Origin: Verrucomicrobiia bacterium
GTDB taxonomy: Bacteria; Verrucomicrobiota; Verrucomicrobiia; Verrucomicrobiales; DEV007
Direction of reading: 5' to 3'
NCBI GenBank assembly: GCA_030427505.1
Contig: JAUICH010000003.1
Span: 248,001 to 312,000 of the forward strand
DNA: 64,000 nt
Position numbers and translations under genes: made by a program. Positions 26,323-35,696 of the stretch are shown here, piece after piece. A model generated the notes under the pieces. That model worked only from the letters and a program-made list of their open reading frames with translations, did not search any database and was not told the origin of the DNA. Each line of letters begins with the position of its first letter. Position 1 is the first letter of the stretch.

Positions 26323-26805
26323 ATGCGTAAGGCCATCTATCCAGGAAGTTTCGACCCCGTCCACAACGGACACCTAGACGTAATCGAGCGGGCCAGCCGG
26401 CTTTGTGACTGCGTCGTGGTGGCCGTGGCCAACAACGACCAGAAGAACGCCCTCTTCAGCGTCCAGGAACGGGTGGAGATCGTCAAGGAAGCCACCGGCG
26501 CCATGGAAAACGTGGAAGTGACCAGCTTTGACGGGTTGCTGGTGAATTTTGCCTCCTCTCACGGCATTCAGGCCGTGGTCCGGGGGCTCCGGGCCGTTTC
26601 GGACTTTGAATATGAATTTCAGATGGCGCTGATGAACCGGCAGCTGCATAGTGAGATTGAGACGCTTTTCCTGATCCCCAGTCAGGAGAACATTTATCTC
26701 AGCTCGCGAATGATTAAGGAAATTGCCCGGCTCGGCGGCAAGTTTGAGGACTTTGTCCCGGAGGCGACCGCCCGGGCCCTGGCACGATACGCGACGCGGG
26801 CATGA
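26323..26805 (+). CDS. coaD: Phosphopantetheine adenylyltransferase
   Basis: 160 aa. It joins ATP and 4'-phosphopantetheine to give dephospho-CoA. The nucleotidyl-transferase HxGH motif lies in IYPGSFDPVHNGHLDVIERA, and the C-terminal SSRMIKEIARLGG motif is intact. First gene of the likely operon coaD-yceD-rpmF. Confidence 0.96.
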   Translation: MRKAIYPGSFDPVHNGHLDVIERASRLCDCVVVAVANNDQKNALFSVQERVEIVKEATGAMENVEVTSFDGLLVNFASSHGIQAVVRGLRAVSDFEYEFQMALMNRQLHSEIETLFLIPSQENIYLSSRMIKEIARLGGKFEDFVPEATARALARYATRA

Positions 26806-26826
26806 CTTCGCTCACGCTGCTTTGAT

Positions 26827-27318
26827 ATGAGAATCTACCTTGCAGACATCCCCGAAGAGGGATTGGAGCTAAAGGGTACCCTGGACCGGAAGATCTTCGA
26901 CCTGGACCCGAATGACGAGGCCCAGCCCGCGGGAGACATCCGCTACGACTTGGTGGCCCGGGTCAGCGGCGATCTTCTGACGCTGGAGGGCCAGTTGAGC
27001 AGCCCCTTTGAGCTTCGCTGCGTGAATTGCCTGGAGAGATTTCCCTACACAGTAGAGATCGATCCGTACCTTGCGGCTATCGAAATTGAAGGTTCCTCAA
27101 GCATCGACTTGACGGATCAACTTCGGGAAGATATTCTTCTCGACCTTCCGAGCTACCCGCGTTGCGAGGAGGGTGACGAACCCGAGAGGATCTGCCAGTT
27201 GAGCGGGCCCCTTAGTTTCGAAAGTGCCTCGGCTACCCCGCCGTCAGGAAAAGAAGCGGACTCCCGCAACCCCTGGCAAGCACTCGACAAACTGGACTCT
27301 CCGGAAGAGTCGGCATGA
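26827..27318 (+). CDS. DUF177 (YceD-like) protein
   Basis: 163 aa. DUF177 proteins are usually encoded just before rpmF and are thought to help with 23S rRNA or large-subunit accumulation. Seen: [13 protein letters not shown]-like core ([20 protein letters not shown]), a CxxC pair ([16 protein letters not shown]) and [20 protein letters not shown]. Position, directly between coaD and rpmF (44 bp before rpmF), supports the call. Confidence 0.85.
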   Translation: MRIYLADIPEEGLELKGTLDRKIFDLDPNDEAQPAGDIRYDLVARVSGDLLTLEGQLSSPFELRCVNCLERFPYTVEIDPYLAAIEIEGSSSIDLTDQLREDILLDLPSYPRCEEGDEPERICQLSGPLSFESASATPPSGKEADSRNPWQALDKLDSPEESA

Positions 27319-27361
27319 AAAGCCGTTTAACCCGGGCGACTCAAACAAATCTTTACGAACC

Positions 27362-27544
27362 ATGGCTGTACCAAAACGCAGAACTTCCAAGATGAAGAAG
27401 CGGTTGCGCCGCGCCTCCAAGCGCTGGTCCGCGCCGAAGCTCAAGACGTGTCCGGAGTGCGGAAGCGCCGTGCCGTCCCATATCGCGTGCCCTTCCTGCG
27501 GTTACTATCGCGACCGCCAGGTGCTCAGCGTGGACACCTTTTAG
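27362..27544 (+). CDS. rpmF: 50S ribosomal protein L32
   Basis: 60 aa, too short to show well among longer frames. [20 protein letters not shown] is the standard N-terminus. Zinc-binding pairs Cys30/Cys33 (CPEC) and Cys43/Cys46 (CPSC) are intact, so this is the zinc-containing form rather than the zinc-free paralogue. A clear terminator follows at 27581. Confidence 0.97.
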   Translation: MAVPKRRTSKMKKRLRRASKRWSAPKLKTCPECGSAVPSHIACPSCGYYRDRQVLSVDTF

Positions 27545-27580
27545 GCAGCCGGTTTTCCCGGCTTGACTTTCGATTGAGCG

Positions 27581-27616
27581 AGCCACCCGATTGCGGGTGG
27601 CTTTCGTTCTTTTTGG
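27581..27616 (+). terminator. Rho-independent terminator after rpmF
   Basis: Nine-base-pair perfect stem AGCCACCCG-ATTG-CGGGTGGCT (27581-27602) followed by a T-rich run TTCGTTCTTTTT. It lies 36 bp after rpmF and about 90 bp before plsX, so read-through or a separate promoter must supply plsX-fabH. Confidence 0.9.
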
Positions 27617-27703
27617 GCGCCATAGCCCTTGAAGTTGCGGTGCGCCTCTCTAGTGTAAGGCGCTTCAAATCCGTAAAGCACCCAGACCCAAAAGACACCC
27701 ATC

Positions 27704-28708
27704 GTGAAGATCGCCGTTGATGCCATGGGGGGCGACCACGCTCCCGAAAGCGTGGTTGGAGGAGCCAAGGCGGCCCTCGAAGAATACGATTTCATCGAGC
27801 AACTCATTCTGGTCGGAGACGAGGCCAAGATTAAAGCCGAGGTAGACCGGCAGGAACTGAAGGGCCGGAGATTTTCCATCCTGCATGCCTCCGAAGTGGT
27901 GGACATGCACGAGTCGCCGGTGGAAGCGATCCGGCGGAAAAAGGACTCGTCCATCAGCGTGTCCGTGGATCTGGTAAAAAAAGGCGAATGCGACGCAGTG
28001 GTCAGCGCTGGAAACACCGGCGCCGCGGTGGCCGCCGCGACCATTAAGCTGCGCACCCTTCCGGGCGTGGAACGCGCCGGAATCGCCTCCCCCCTGCCCA
28101 ACGAGTACGGGCCCTGCAACATCATGGACGCGGGGGCCAATGTGGATGCCCGCCCCCGCCACCTGCTGCAGTACGCCATCATGGGCAGCGTTTATGCCCG
28201 CCATGTGCAAGGAAAGCGGAACCCCATCGTCGGCCTGATGAGTGTGGGTGAAGAGGACAGCAAAGGAAACGAATTTACCAAGGAAGTCTTCGACCTCCTG
28301 AAAGACACGCCGCTTAACTTCAAGGGTAACGTGGAAGGGCACGACCTGTTTGAAACTCCGCTGGACGTGGTGGTGTGCGACGGTTTCGTGGGTAACGTCG
28401 TGCTGAAGAGTTGTGAGGCGACGGCCAAGGTCATGTTCAAGTGGCTGAAGCACGAAATCAAAACCTCTCCCTTCCGTCAATTGGGCGCCCTGATCGCAAA
28501 AGGAGCTTTCAAAGCCACGCTGGAACGGGGTAACTATGAGGCTTATGGTGGAAGCCCCCTGTTGGGAGTGAACGGAATTGTCATTATCGCTCACGGAGCC
28601 AGTACTCCGCGCGCCATGAAAAACGCCATCCGTGTCGCCGCCGAGTCCGTGCGGCACGAGGTGAATCCACATATCCAGGAAGAGATCGAAAAATTCGGCC
28701 GTATCTAA
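27704..28708 (+). CDS. plsX: Phosphate acyltransferase PlsX
   Basis: 334 aa. It makes acyl-phosphate from acyl-ACP for phospholipid synthesis. Seen: KIAVDAMGGDHAPESVVGGA, VSAGNTGAAVAAATIKLRTL, DAGANVDARPRHLLQYAIMG, PIVGLMSVGEEDSKGNEFTK, VEGHDLFETPLDVVVCDGFV and YGGSPLLGVNGIVIIAHGAS. Its stop codon overlaps the fabH start by one base (TAATG), so the two are translationally coupled. Confidence 0.96.
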   Translation: MKIAVDAMGGDHAPESVVGGAKAALEEYDFIEQLILVGDEAKIKAEVDRQELKGRRFSILHASEVVDMHESPVEAIRRKKDSSISVSVDLVKKGECDAVVSAGNTGAAVAAATIKLRTLPGVERAGIASPLPNEYGPCNIMDAGANVDARPRHLLQYAIMGSVYARHVQGKRNPIVGLMSVGEEDSKGNEFTKEVFDLLKDTPLNFKGNVEGHDLFETPLDVVVCDGFVGNVVLKSCEATAKVMFKWLKHEIKTSPFRQLGALIAKGAFKATLERGNYEAYGGSPLLGVNGIVIIAHGASTPRAMKNAIRVAAESVRHEVNPHIQEEIEKFGRI

Positions 28709-29715
28709 TGAGCGAACAAGCCATCGTCACTGGCAGACCCGTGTCCATCTCCGGCACGGGCAGTTATCTGCCCGAAAAGGTCCTCACCAACCATGATCTC
28801 GAAAAGCTGGTGGAGACTTCGGACGACTGGATCACGACGCGGACCGGCATCAAGGAACGGCGCATCGCCGCCGAAGGAGAGTGCACCAGCGACATGGCCA
28901 CCAAGGCCGCCCTGCGTGCCCTGGAACAGGCCGGTATCGAGGGGGCTGACTTGAATCTCATCATCGTCGCCACCATCACGCCAGACACTCTGACTCCCGC
29001 CACGGCCTGCTACGTGCAGCGAAAGCTAGGAGCCATGAAAGCGGTGGCCTTTGACGTTTCCGCCGCCTGCTCGGGTTTTCTGTATGCGATGGAGATCGCC
29101 CATAGCTGCATCGCCACCGGCGCCTTCGACAACGCGCTGATCATCGGAGCGGAGAAACTGAGCGCTTTCATTAATTGGCAGGACCGGAATACCTGCGTCC
29201 TTTTCGGAGATGGCTCGGGAGCCGCTGTCATGCGGGCTTCCCCCAATGGTCACCGGCGGGTTCTCGCCTCCCACCTGGGAACGGACGGAGAGCAGACGGA
29301 GTTGCTCAACATCCCGGGAGGTGGCGCGGCCTGCCCCATCACTCTGGATAATGTGGAGCGGCGGCTTGCCACCTTGGCCATGCAGGGGCGAGAAGTGTTC
29401 AAGCACGCCGTTACCGCCATGCGCCAGGCGGCGGAATTGGCCATCGCGAAAGCCGGCCTAACCATCGCCGACATCAACCTGGTCATCCCACACCAGGCAA
29501 ATCTGCGCATCATCCAAGCCATCTCCGAGCGCCTGGGTGTCACCGAAGATCAGGTCTTCGTCAATCTTCACCGGTATGGGAACACCTCCGCCGCCGCGGT
29601 CGCCATTGCCCTGGACGAAGCCAACCGCTCGGGCGCCATCAAGGAAAACGACCGAGTACTCCTGATCGCTTTTGGAGCCGGGCTGACGTGGGCCAGCGCG
29701 GTGATCGAGTGGTAG
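28708..29715 (+). CDS. fabH: 3-oxoacyl-[ACP] synthase III (FabH)
   Basis: 335 aa. It starts fatty-acid synthesis by condensing acetyl-CoA with malonyl-ACP. The catalytic triad is Cys121 (VSAACSGFLYAME), His (NLVIPHQANLRI) and Asn (YGNTSAAAVAIAL). The N-terminal extension before ISGTGSYLPEKVLTN is about 12 residues, a little longer than usual. Coupled with plsX. Confidence 0.96.
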   Translation: MSEQAIVTGRPVSISGTGSYLPEKVLTNHDLEKLVETSDDWITTRTGIKERRIAAEGECTSDMATKAALRALEQAGIEGADLNLIIVATITPDTLTPATACYVQRKLGAMKAVAFDVSAACSGFLYAMEIAHSCIATGAFDNALIIGAEKLSAFINWQDRNTCVLFGDGSGAAVMRASPNGHRRVLASHLGTDGEQTELLNIPGGGAACPITLDNVERRLATLAMQGREVFKHAVTAMRQAAELAIAKAGLTIADINLVIPHQANLRIIQAISERLGVTEDQVFVNLHRYGNTSAAAVAIALDEANRSGAIKENDRVLLIAFGAGLTWASAVIEW

Positions 29716-29808
29716 GTTTTTCCCTAACAGGGAAACCACAACGCCAGCACTCCTTTGCCATGCGCCTGCTTCAAGCGAGGCTCATGTATTTATCTTATTT
29801 TTCCCGTT

Positions 29809-30603
29809 ATGTTGATCGATACTCACGCCCACCTGGCCAGCCAGCAGCTGCGCAATGAAACAGCCGATGTGGTTGCCCGGGCCACCGCCGCTGGAGTGGA
29901 ACGGATCGTTTCCATCGGAACCGATCTGGTGGATAGCGCGCTGAATATTCAGTTGGCGGAACAACACGAACCGGTCTTGGCCGCGGTGGGCATCCACCCT
30001 ACCTCGGTACATGAGATCGAGGATGAAGACTGGCTGGACCAGTTGCGGAAGTGGTGCGCCCACCCCAAGGTGGTCGCCTTGGGCGAGATGGGTTTGGACT
30101 TCTATCACCCGCCCCAGGATGGCGGCAGCCAGGAAGCCTGGGCCGCCTTGCAGGAACGTTTCTTCCGCGCCCAGCTGGACCTGGCAGAAGAGCTAAGCAT
30201 GCCGGTTGTCATTCACCAACGGAACAGTTGGGAAGACGTCTGGCGCGTCATGAAAGACTACTCCGGAAAGCTAAGAGCTGTCTTCCACTGCTTCACGGGA
30301 GACTACGAACAAGCCATGGAAATCATCAACGCCGGTCACCTCGTTTCGTTTACTGGCATCGTCACCTTCAAGAGCGCCAAAGAGATGCAGGACACGGCGG
30401 CGCGAGTGCCGGATGGTTCCTTCATGGTGGAGACAGATTGCCCTTACCTGGCACCGGTCCCCTACCGGGGCAAACGTTGTGAACCCGCTTACGTCGCTGA
30501 CACAGCGGCGTTTATCGCCGGGTTGCGAGGTGTTTCGAAAGAAGATCTGGCGCTTGGCACGGGGCGTGCTGCGACGCACTTCTTTGAATTGCGAAAAGAT
30601 TAA
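29809..30603 (+). CDS. tatD: TatD-family metal-dependent hydrolase
   Basis: 264 aa; start ATG 29809 gives the standard N-terminus MLIDTHAHLAS with the metal-binding HxH. Other motifs: VSIGTDLVDS, AVGIHPTSVHEIEDEDW, VALGEMGLDFYHP, VVIHQRNSWEDVWRVM, AVFHCFTGDYEQAMEII, SFTGIVTFKSAKEMQ and VETDCPYLAPVPYRGKRCEP. TatD proteins are metal-dependent nucleases of the amidohydrolase fold, probably acting in DNA repair or turnover. Confidence 0.93.
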   Translation: MLIDTHAHLASQQLRNETADVVARATAAGVERIVSIGTDLVDSALNIQLAEQHEPVLAAVGIHPTSVHEIEDEDWLDQLRKWCAHPKVVALGEMGLDFYHPPQDGGSQEAWAALQERFFRAQLDLAEELSMPVVIHQRNSWEDVWRVMKDYSGKLRAVFHCFTGDYEQAMEIINAGHLVSFTGIVTFKSAKEMQDTAARVPDGSFMVETDCPYLAPVPYRGKRCEPAYVADTAAFIAGLRGVSKEDLALGTGRAATHFFELRKD

Positions 30604-30670
30604 GTTAATTGGTTGCGATTCTCCATCCAACCTCTTAGATTCTCCCAACGTACCTAATCTATCCAACGCA

Positions 30671-30868
30671 ATGTTTTCCGTTCGAGACAGCCTTGTCCGG
30701 GAAAAGCGTCTGGGACCAAAGATATTCGTCACCAATTCGGGCAGCAAGCGTAACGCGCGTACCGTCACCGAAGAGGGAGCTTTATTCCTGGCCCACCGCC
30801 TTCACTCCTCCGAGAAACCGAAAAGCTTCTGGCGCCAAATCTTTGGCGGCCGGTCTACTGGGCTGTAG
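30671..30868 (+). CDS. Possible small basic protein
   Basis: 65 aa from ATG 30671, basic and without hydrophobic segments (SVRDSLVREKRLGPKIFVTN at the start, KPKSFWRQIFGGRSTGL at the end). The codon choice looks plausible, and a hairpin terminator follows at 30879, but no ribosome binding site and no family were seen. It could equally be chance. Located after tatD and before the convergent DAACS gene. Confidence 0.3.
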   Translation: MFSVRDSLVREKRLGPKIFVTNSGSKRNARTVTEEGALFLAHRLHSSEKPKSFWRQIFGGRSTGL

Positions 30869-30878
30869 TCCAGTCCGA

Positions 30879-30897
30879 TCCGGCGTCATTCGCCGGA
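30879..30897. terminator. Hairpin between convergent genes
   Basis: Perfect seven-base-pair stem TCCGGCG-TCATT-CGCCGGA, followed on the plus strand by AGGTTCTTCTT. It sits between the plus-strand tatD/small ORF and the minus-strand DAACS gene ending at 30906. The T-run is interrupted, so the terminator call is moderate. Confidence 0.5.
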
Positions 30898-30905
30898 GGT
30901 TCTTC

Positions 30906-32228
30906 TTAGGGATTGGCGAGAACACCCTTCTCGCCTTCGGATTTCGCAATCACCACGGCTCCGCAAGAGTCGCTGAAGATATTCACCGCGGTTCTGGACA
31001 TGTCCAGAAGCCGGTCCACGGTCAGTACGACCGCCATGGCCGCGTCCGGGTTCAGGCCCGGGATCTTGGCGGCGTTCAGAATGATGAGAATGGCCACCAG
31101 ACTGGCCTGAGGTACGCCCGCCACGCCGATGCTGGTCCAGAGCGCCAGCAGCACGACGGCGAACTGTTCCGTCAGCGTCATGTCATAGCCCATGACCTGG
31201 GCCAGGAAGATGACCACCACGCATTCATAGAGAGCAGTGCCGTCCATGTTTACCGTGGCGCCTAACGGAAGCACGAAACTGGTCACCTTCTTAGAAACCC
31301 CGGCATTGTCCCGGACACAGCGCATGGTCACGGGCAGTGTGGCGGAAGAGGAAGAGGTCGAAAAAGCCGTCAGAAGCGCTTCTTTCATCGCGCTATAGTG
31401 ACGGCGCGGATCCACCCTCGCGAAGGCCATCAGCAGGATCGGCATCACGACAAACAGGTGCAGACCCAGGGCTAACAAAACCACCAGGAAGTACTTCCAA
31501 AGCGCGCCCAGGAAACCGATGCCGACGTCCACAATGACCGGTAAGATGAGGAAAAAGACGCCAATCGGCGCGAACATCATGATGCCCCGCGTAATGGCGA
31601 CCATGAGGTCGTTCAGGGCCTGAAAGAAGTGCCGCATGACGTCTCCGCTTTCTCCCGGCATTCGAGTCAGCGCGGCGCCAAATACGATGGAGAAAAAGAT
31701 CAGGCCCAGCATCTGACCATCAGAGGCGGCCTTGATGATGTTCGGCGGCACCAGATCGCGCAAAATTTCCACGAGCCCCCTGGCCCCGGCTTCGGCCCTC
31801 TCTTTGGCGCCGGCGATCTTTTCGTCCGGGCTGGCCGCCATTTCGTCTGCCTTGCGGTCGATCATCTCCCGCACCAGGGGACTGGGTTCCCCCCCTACCT
31901 CACCGGGCCGGAAGACGTTTACCACCATGAGACCGACGCAGATGGCCACGAAACTGGTAAACATGTAATACAGCAGGGTCTTCAGCCCCATCCGGCCAAA
32001 GCCCTCCACCCCGCCCAGACTGGCGATTCCCGAGACCACCGCGGAAACGATCAGGGGCACAATCACCATCTTCAGCAGGCGGAGGAAGATATCTCCTAAA
32101 AACTCGGAAATGCCGACAAACCCGGAAACCACCGCCGTGTCGCGGAGACTGTCCATTCCCAAGAGGAGGCCTAGCAGGGCGGCGGCGGCCAGAGCGATAA
32201 CGATCTGCCAGTGTTCTTTGATCTTCAT
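30906..32228 (-). CDS. Dicarboxylate/amino acid:cation symporter (DAACS family)
   Basis: 440 aa from ATG 32228. DAACS/GltP carriers take up glutamate, aspartate or C4-dicarboxylates with Na+ or H+. Seen: helix one IVIALAAAALLGLLLGM, RLLKMVIVPLIVSAVVSGIA, the serine-rich re-entrant loop AFSTSSSSATLPVTMRC, the transport motif ATVNMDGTALYECVVVIFLA and GVPQASLVAILIIL, and DRLLDMSRTAVNIFSDSCGA at the end. An extra hydrophilic loop (residues 115-160, REMIDRKADEMAASPDEKIA) follows helix 3. Confidence 0.92.
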   Translation of the reverse strand: MKIKEHWQIVIALAAAALLGLLLGMDSLRDTAVVSGFVGISEFLGDIFLRLLKMVIVPLIVSAVVSGIASLGGVEGFGRMGLKTLLYYMFTSFVAICVGLMVVNVFRPGEVGGEPSPLVREMIDRKADEMAASPDEKIAGAKERAEAGARGLVEILRDLVPPNIIKAASDGQMLGLIFFSIVFGAALTRMPGESGDVMRHFFQALNDLMVAITRGIMMFAPIGVFFLILPVIVDVGIGFLGALWKYFLVVLLALGLHLFVVMPILLMAFARVDPRRHYSAMKEALLTAFSTSSSSATLPVTMRCVRDNAGVSKKVTSFVLPLGATVNMDGTALYECVVVIFLAQVMGYDMTLTEQFAVVLLALWTSIGVAGVPQASLVAILIILNAAKIPGLNPDAAMAVVLTVDRLLDMSRTAVNIFSDSCGAVVIAKSEGEKGVLANP

Positions 32229-32381
32229 AGGAGGAAAGCAGGTTCCCGGCCTGTGGTGAAGCGCCGGTGGCGCCACGCTAAAGGATGGGCTGTCGAGCGG
32301 TCAACCCATGATTGAAACGAACTGAGTGCCCTGTTTCCCACGGTTGCGGCCTTCCCCTGACGCGTACATGATAGGGACCCC

Positions 32382-33749
32382 ATGTCAGAAACCCAGGTTC
32401 GCGTACGTTTTGCCCCCTCACCCACCGGCATGCTCCACATTGGTGGCGCGCGCACGGCTCTGTATAACTGGCTCTACGCCCGGCACATGGGCGGAACCTT
32501 CGTCCTCCGGGTGGAGGACACGGACGAGGCCCGTAACACGCCGGAAGCCCGCGAAGCCATCTTCTCCGGCTTGCGCTGGCTGGGCCTGGACTGGGATGAG
32601 GGGCCTGACAAGGGCGGAGACTTCGGTCCCTACTTTCAGAGCGAGCGAAAGGACATCTACGCCCAATACCTGAAGAAGCTGGAGGACGCCGGCCTGGCCT
32701 ACGAAGACGAAGGCGCGGTGCGCTTCCGGGTGCCGGACAAACCCATCACGGTGGATGACGTGGTTTGCGGCTCGCAGACGGTGAACCTGGCCGAGCAGGG
32801 CTCGCGTAAGTGGGACCCGGAGCAAAAGAAAGAAGTGGAGGCCAATCCCGACCTGGTCATCCGCCGGCCGGACGGCACCTACATCTTCCACTTCGCCAAC
32901 GTGGTGGATGATCTGACCATGGGCATCACCCACGTGATCCGGGGAGAAGACCACCTGTCCAACACGCCAAAGCACATGGCGCTGTTCGAAGCCTTCGGCG
33001 CCACGCCACCACGCTTTGTCCACATTCCGCTCAACCTGAACGCGGACGGCTCCAAGATGAGCAAACGCGACCAGGGCGCCGCGGTTGCGGAATACATGAA
33101 TGGCGGTTTCCTGCCGCAAGCGGTGTGCAACTACATCGCCCTGCTGGGTTGGTCTTCCAAGGACGACCAGGAAATCTTCACCATGGCGGAGTTGAAGGAG
33201 CGCTTCACGCTGGAGGGAGTCAACCGCTCCAACTCGCGCTTCGACTTTTCGAAATGTGTCTGGATGAACGCCGAGCACCTGCGCCGCCTGACCCCGGGCG
33301 GATTCGCGGAACTGGCGATTCCCTATGTGGAAAAGGCCGGGATCCAGGCGGAAAGTGAGGAACGCCTTCACGACGCTCTGGCTCTGGTCCAGGAGCGGAC
33401 GCAACTCCTGACCGAAGTGCCGGAAAAGATCGGCTATATCTTTTCGGACGACTATCCCAAGGATGAAGCCGCGCTGAGTAAAGCCGCGGGCCGGGACGGC
33501 GTAAAAGAAGCCGTCACCGCGATGCGCGACTTCCTGGCGAAGCTGGAAGACGCCTGGACGGGCGAGGCCATCCACGATGCCATTTTCGAAGCCGCGTCCT
33601 CCCTGGGACTGAAGCCCGGCGCGCTGATGTTCCCCTGCCGGGCCGCCACGACCGGTCAGGCCAGCGGAGCGGAACTCATGCCCGTCCTGGAACTGATGGG
33701 GCAAAAGCGGGTACTACAACGGCTCGACGCCTTCCTCGCAACGCTCTAA
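32382..33749 (+). CDS. gltX: Glutamyl-tRNA synthetase
   Basis: 455 aa. Class I synthetase with the HIGH motif at residues 19-22 (HIGG in GMLHIGGARTALYNWLYARH) and the KMSKR motif (DGSKMSKRDQGAAVAEY). Also typical: RVEDTDEARNTPEAREAI, WLGLDWDEGPDKGG, YIFHFANVVDDLTMGITHVI and RGEDHLSNTPKH. Length and layout fit the discriminating GltX group. Followed 12 bp later by aroE. Confidence 0.96.
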   Translation: MSETQVRVRFAPSPTGMLHIGGARTALYNWLYARHMGGTFVLRVEDTDEARNTPEAREAIFSGLRWLGLDWDEGPDKGGDFGPYFQSERKDIYAQYLKKLEDAGLAYEDEGAVRFRVPDKPITVDDVVCGSQTVNLAEQGSRKWDPEQKKEVEANPDLVIRRPDGTYIFHFANVVDDLTMGITHVIRGEDHLSNTPKHMALFEAFGATPPRFVHIPLNLNADGSKMSKRDQGAAVAEYMNGGFLPQAVCNYIALLGWSSKDDQEIFTMAELKERFTLEGVNRSNSRFDFSKCVWMNAEHLRRLTPGGFAELAIPYVEKAGIQAESEERLHDALALVQERTQLLTEVPEKIGYIFSDDYPKDEAALSKAAGRDGVKEAVTAMRDFLAKLEDAWTGEAIHDAIFEAASSLGLKPGALMFPCRAATTGQASGAELMPVLELMGQKRVLQRLDAFLATL

Positions 33750-33761
33750 GCTGCCCGGACC

Positions 33762-34706
33762 ATGGAAGAGAAGGCCGTCTATACCTTCGACGATCTGAAG
33801 AATTGGGGCGAGGCCGCCAAGGGCCTGAATCCCCCTGCCCGCCTGTCGGTCTTTGGGGACCCGGTGGCGCATTCGCTGTCGCCCCAGATGCACAACCCCG
33901 CGCTGACGGCGGCGGGGATCGAGTCACAGTATGTGCGTCTCCATATTCAACCGGAAGAACTGAAGGACGCCCTCCGCGAACTGCCGAAGCAGGGCTTCAT
34001 CGGGACCAACGTGACCATTCCACACAAAGCCGCCGTGGCGGAAGCGGTGGATGAAGTCGATGACCTCGCAAAGAAGATCGGCGCCGTGAATACCGTCCTG
34101 GTGGAGGGCGAACGTTTGATCGGCTTCAGCAGCGACGGCCCCGGCTTCCAGCGCGCGGTACGGGAAGAGTTCTCCGTGGACCTGCGCGACCTGCGGATCA
34201 TGATTCTGGGCGCGGGTGGTGGCGCGGGCCGGGCCGTGGCGGTACAGTGCGCCGTGGAGGAATGCGAGCGGCTCGTCCTGGTCAACCGCACGGCGGAAAA
34301 GGCCCAGGAACTGGCGGATGAACTAAGCCCCTATTTCTCTGACGAACGCGTCTCCGGACCGGTGGACCGGTTGCAGGCCGTTCCCTGGGATATGGCAGCG
34401 CTCGAAGAGCAGATGGATCACATCGATCTGATCGTGAACGGCACTTCTCTGGGCATGAAGCGCTCCGATCCGCCGCTGCTCCCCCACCGGTTTTTTCAGC
34501 CGCATCACCTCATTTACGACATGGTGTACAGCCCGCCACATACCCGGCTGATGTCTGACGCCGTTTCAGCGGGAGCCCGCGCCGCCAACGGCCTGTCCAT
34601 GCTGCTTCACCAGGGCGCCATCAGTTTCGAGATCTGGTTTAACCAGGATGCTCCGTTGGCCGAAATGCGAAGAGGTCTGGAAGAGGCCCTTCAGAAAAAG
34701 AGCTAA
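33762..34706 (+). CDS. aroE: Shikimate dehydrogenase
   Basis: 314 aa, about 25-30 residues longer at the N-terminus than usual. It reduces 3-dehydroshikimate in aromatic amino-acid synthesis. Substrate motif SVFGDPVAHSLSPQMHNPAL; catalytic Lys89 (NVTIPHKAAVAEA) and Asp125 (GFSSDGPGF); NADP-binding ILGAGGGAGRAVAVQC; and GARAANGLSMLLHQGAISFEI at the end. Converges on ribF. Confidence 0.95.
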   Translation: MEEKAVYTFDDLKNWGEAAKGLNPPARLSVFGDPVAHSLSPQMHNPALTAAGIESQYVRLHIQPEELKDALRELPKQGFIGTNVTIPHKAAVAEAVDEVDDLAKKIGAVNTVLVEGERLIGFSSDGPGFQRAVREEFSVDLRDLRIMILGAGGGAGRAVAVQCAVEECERLVLVNRTAEKAQELADELSPYFSDERVSGPVDRLQAVPWDMAALEEQMDHIDLIVNGTSLGMKRSDPPLLPHRFFQPHHLIYDMVYSPPHTRLMSDAVSAGARAANGLSMLLHQGAISFEIWFNQDAPLAEMRRGLEEALQKKS

Positions 34707-34724
34707 AGGGCAAACTTATCGGAT

Positions 34725-35669
34725 TCAGTAACCTGAGCGATTGTCCATGGCCGCCGCGACGTCCTTTTCGATCTGCGCTTTCAGTTCCTCCACGCCACCA
34801 AATTTCCGCTCTTCGCGGAGGAAACGGTCGAAGGTAATTTCCAAATCCTGACCGTAGAGGTCTTCTTTGAAGTCAAAGAGGTGCACTTCCAAAAGGCGTT
34901 TGACGTCTCCGCCTTCGACCGTGGGGCGAACACCCAGGTTACCCACGCCCTTGATCTTTTTCCCATTCCATTCGGCGGAAACGGCATAGACGCCGGAGGG
35001 CGGGAGTTGTTCGTTGTGGACGGTCAAATTTGCAGTCGGAAACCCGATCTGACGGCCCAGCTTCCTCCCTTCAATCACGGTTCCCAGAACGGTGTAGTCC
35101 CGGCCGAGCAGCTTTCTGGCGGTCTCGAAATTCCCCTCTTGGATGGCGGCACGCAGGGCCGTGCTGCTGACCACCTCTCCATCCACTGACACGGTCGGCA
35201 CGCCGCGCACCTGGAAGCCATGCTCCGCGCCCATCTTTTCCAAGAGAGCCACGTTTCCGCTCCGCTGGTGACCGAAAGCCCAGGTCTCTCCCACGCAGAT
35301 GGTCTTCAGGCCGTGCTCGCAAACGGCCAGGAGATCCGCCACAAACAGCTCGCCTGTTTTTCGCGAAAAGTTCTCATCAAACTGAATGGCCAGCATGCGC
35401 GTCACGCCAAAGGCGGACAGCAGCTTTACCTTATGCCGGGTGGAGGTCAGCAGGCGCGGCGCCTTTTCCGGCGCCAGCACGGATACAGGATGAGGATCAA
35501 AGGTAACCACCACGGTTTCGCCCCCACCCTTGCGGGCGGCTTCCAGCGCACAGCGCACCACGGCCTGATGCCCCAGGTGCAGCCCATCGAACACGCCGAT
35601 GGCAAGGTGGGCCGGTCCGGGCAGTTTCTGCAGTTCGCGGATGTCCCGGTATAGTTCCATCGACTGCAT
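34725..35669 (-). CDS. ribF: Bifunctional riboflavin kinase / FAD synthetase
   Basis: 314 aa. It makes FMN then FAD. N-terminal nucleotidyltransferase: AIGVFDGLHLGHQAVVRCAL, VTFDPHPVSVLAPEKAPRLL, VGETWAFGHQRSGNVALL. C-terminal riboflavin kinase: LGRQIGFPTANLTVHNEQLP, GVYAVSAEWNGKKIKGVGNL, GVRPTV. Last gene of the reverse-strand cluster nusA-infB-rbfA-nrnA-truB-ribF. Confidence 0.95.
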   Translation of the reverse strand: MQSMELYRDIRELQKLPGPAHLAIGVFDGLHLGHQAVVRCALEAARKGGGETVVVTFDPHPVSVLAPEKAPRLLTSTRHKVKLLSAFGVTRMLAIQFDENFSRKTGELFVADLLAVCEHGLKTICVGETWAFGHQRSGNVALLEKMGAEHGFQVRGVPTVSVDGEVVSSTALRAAIQEGNFETARKLLGRDYTVLGTVIEGRKLGRQIGFPTANLTVHNEQLPPSGVYAVSAEWNGKKIKGVGNLGVRPTVEGGDVKRLLEVHLFDFKEDLYGQDLEITFDRFLREERKFGGVEELKAQIEKDVAAAMDNRSGY

Positions 35670-35696
35670 GTTGCTGGGGCTATTGTTGCGGCCCGC

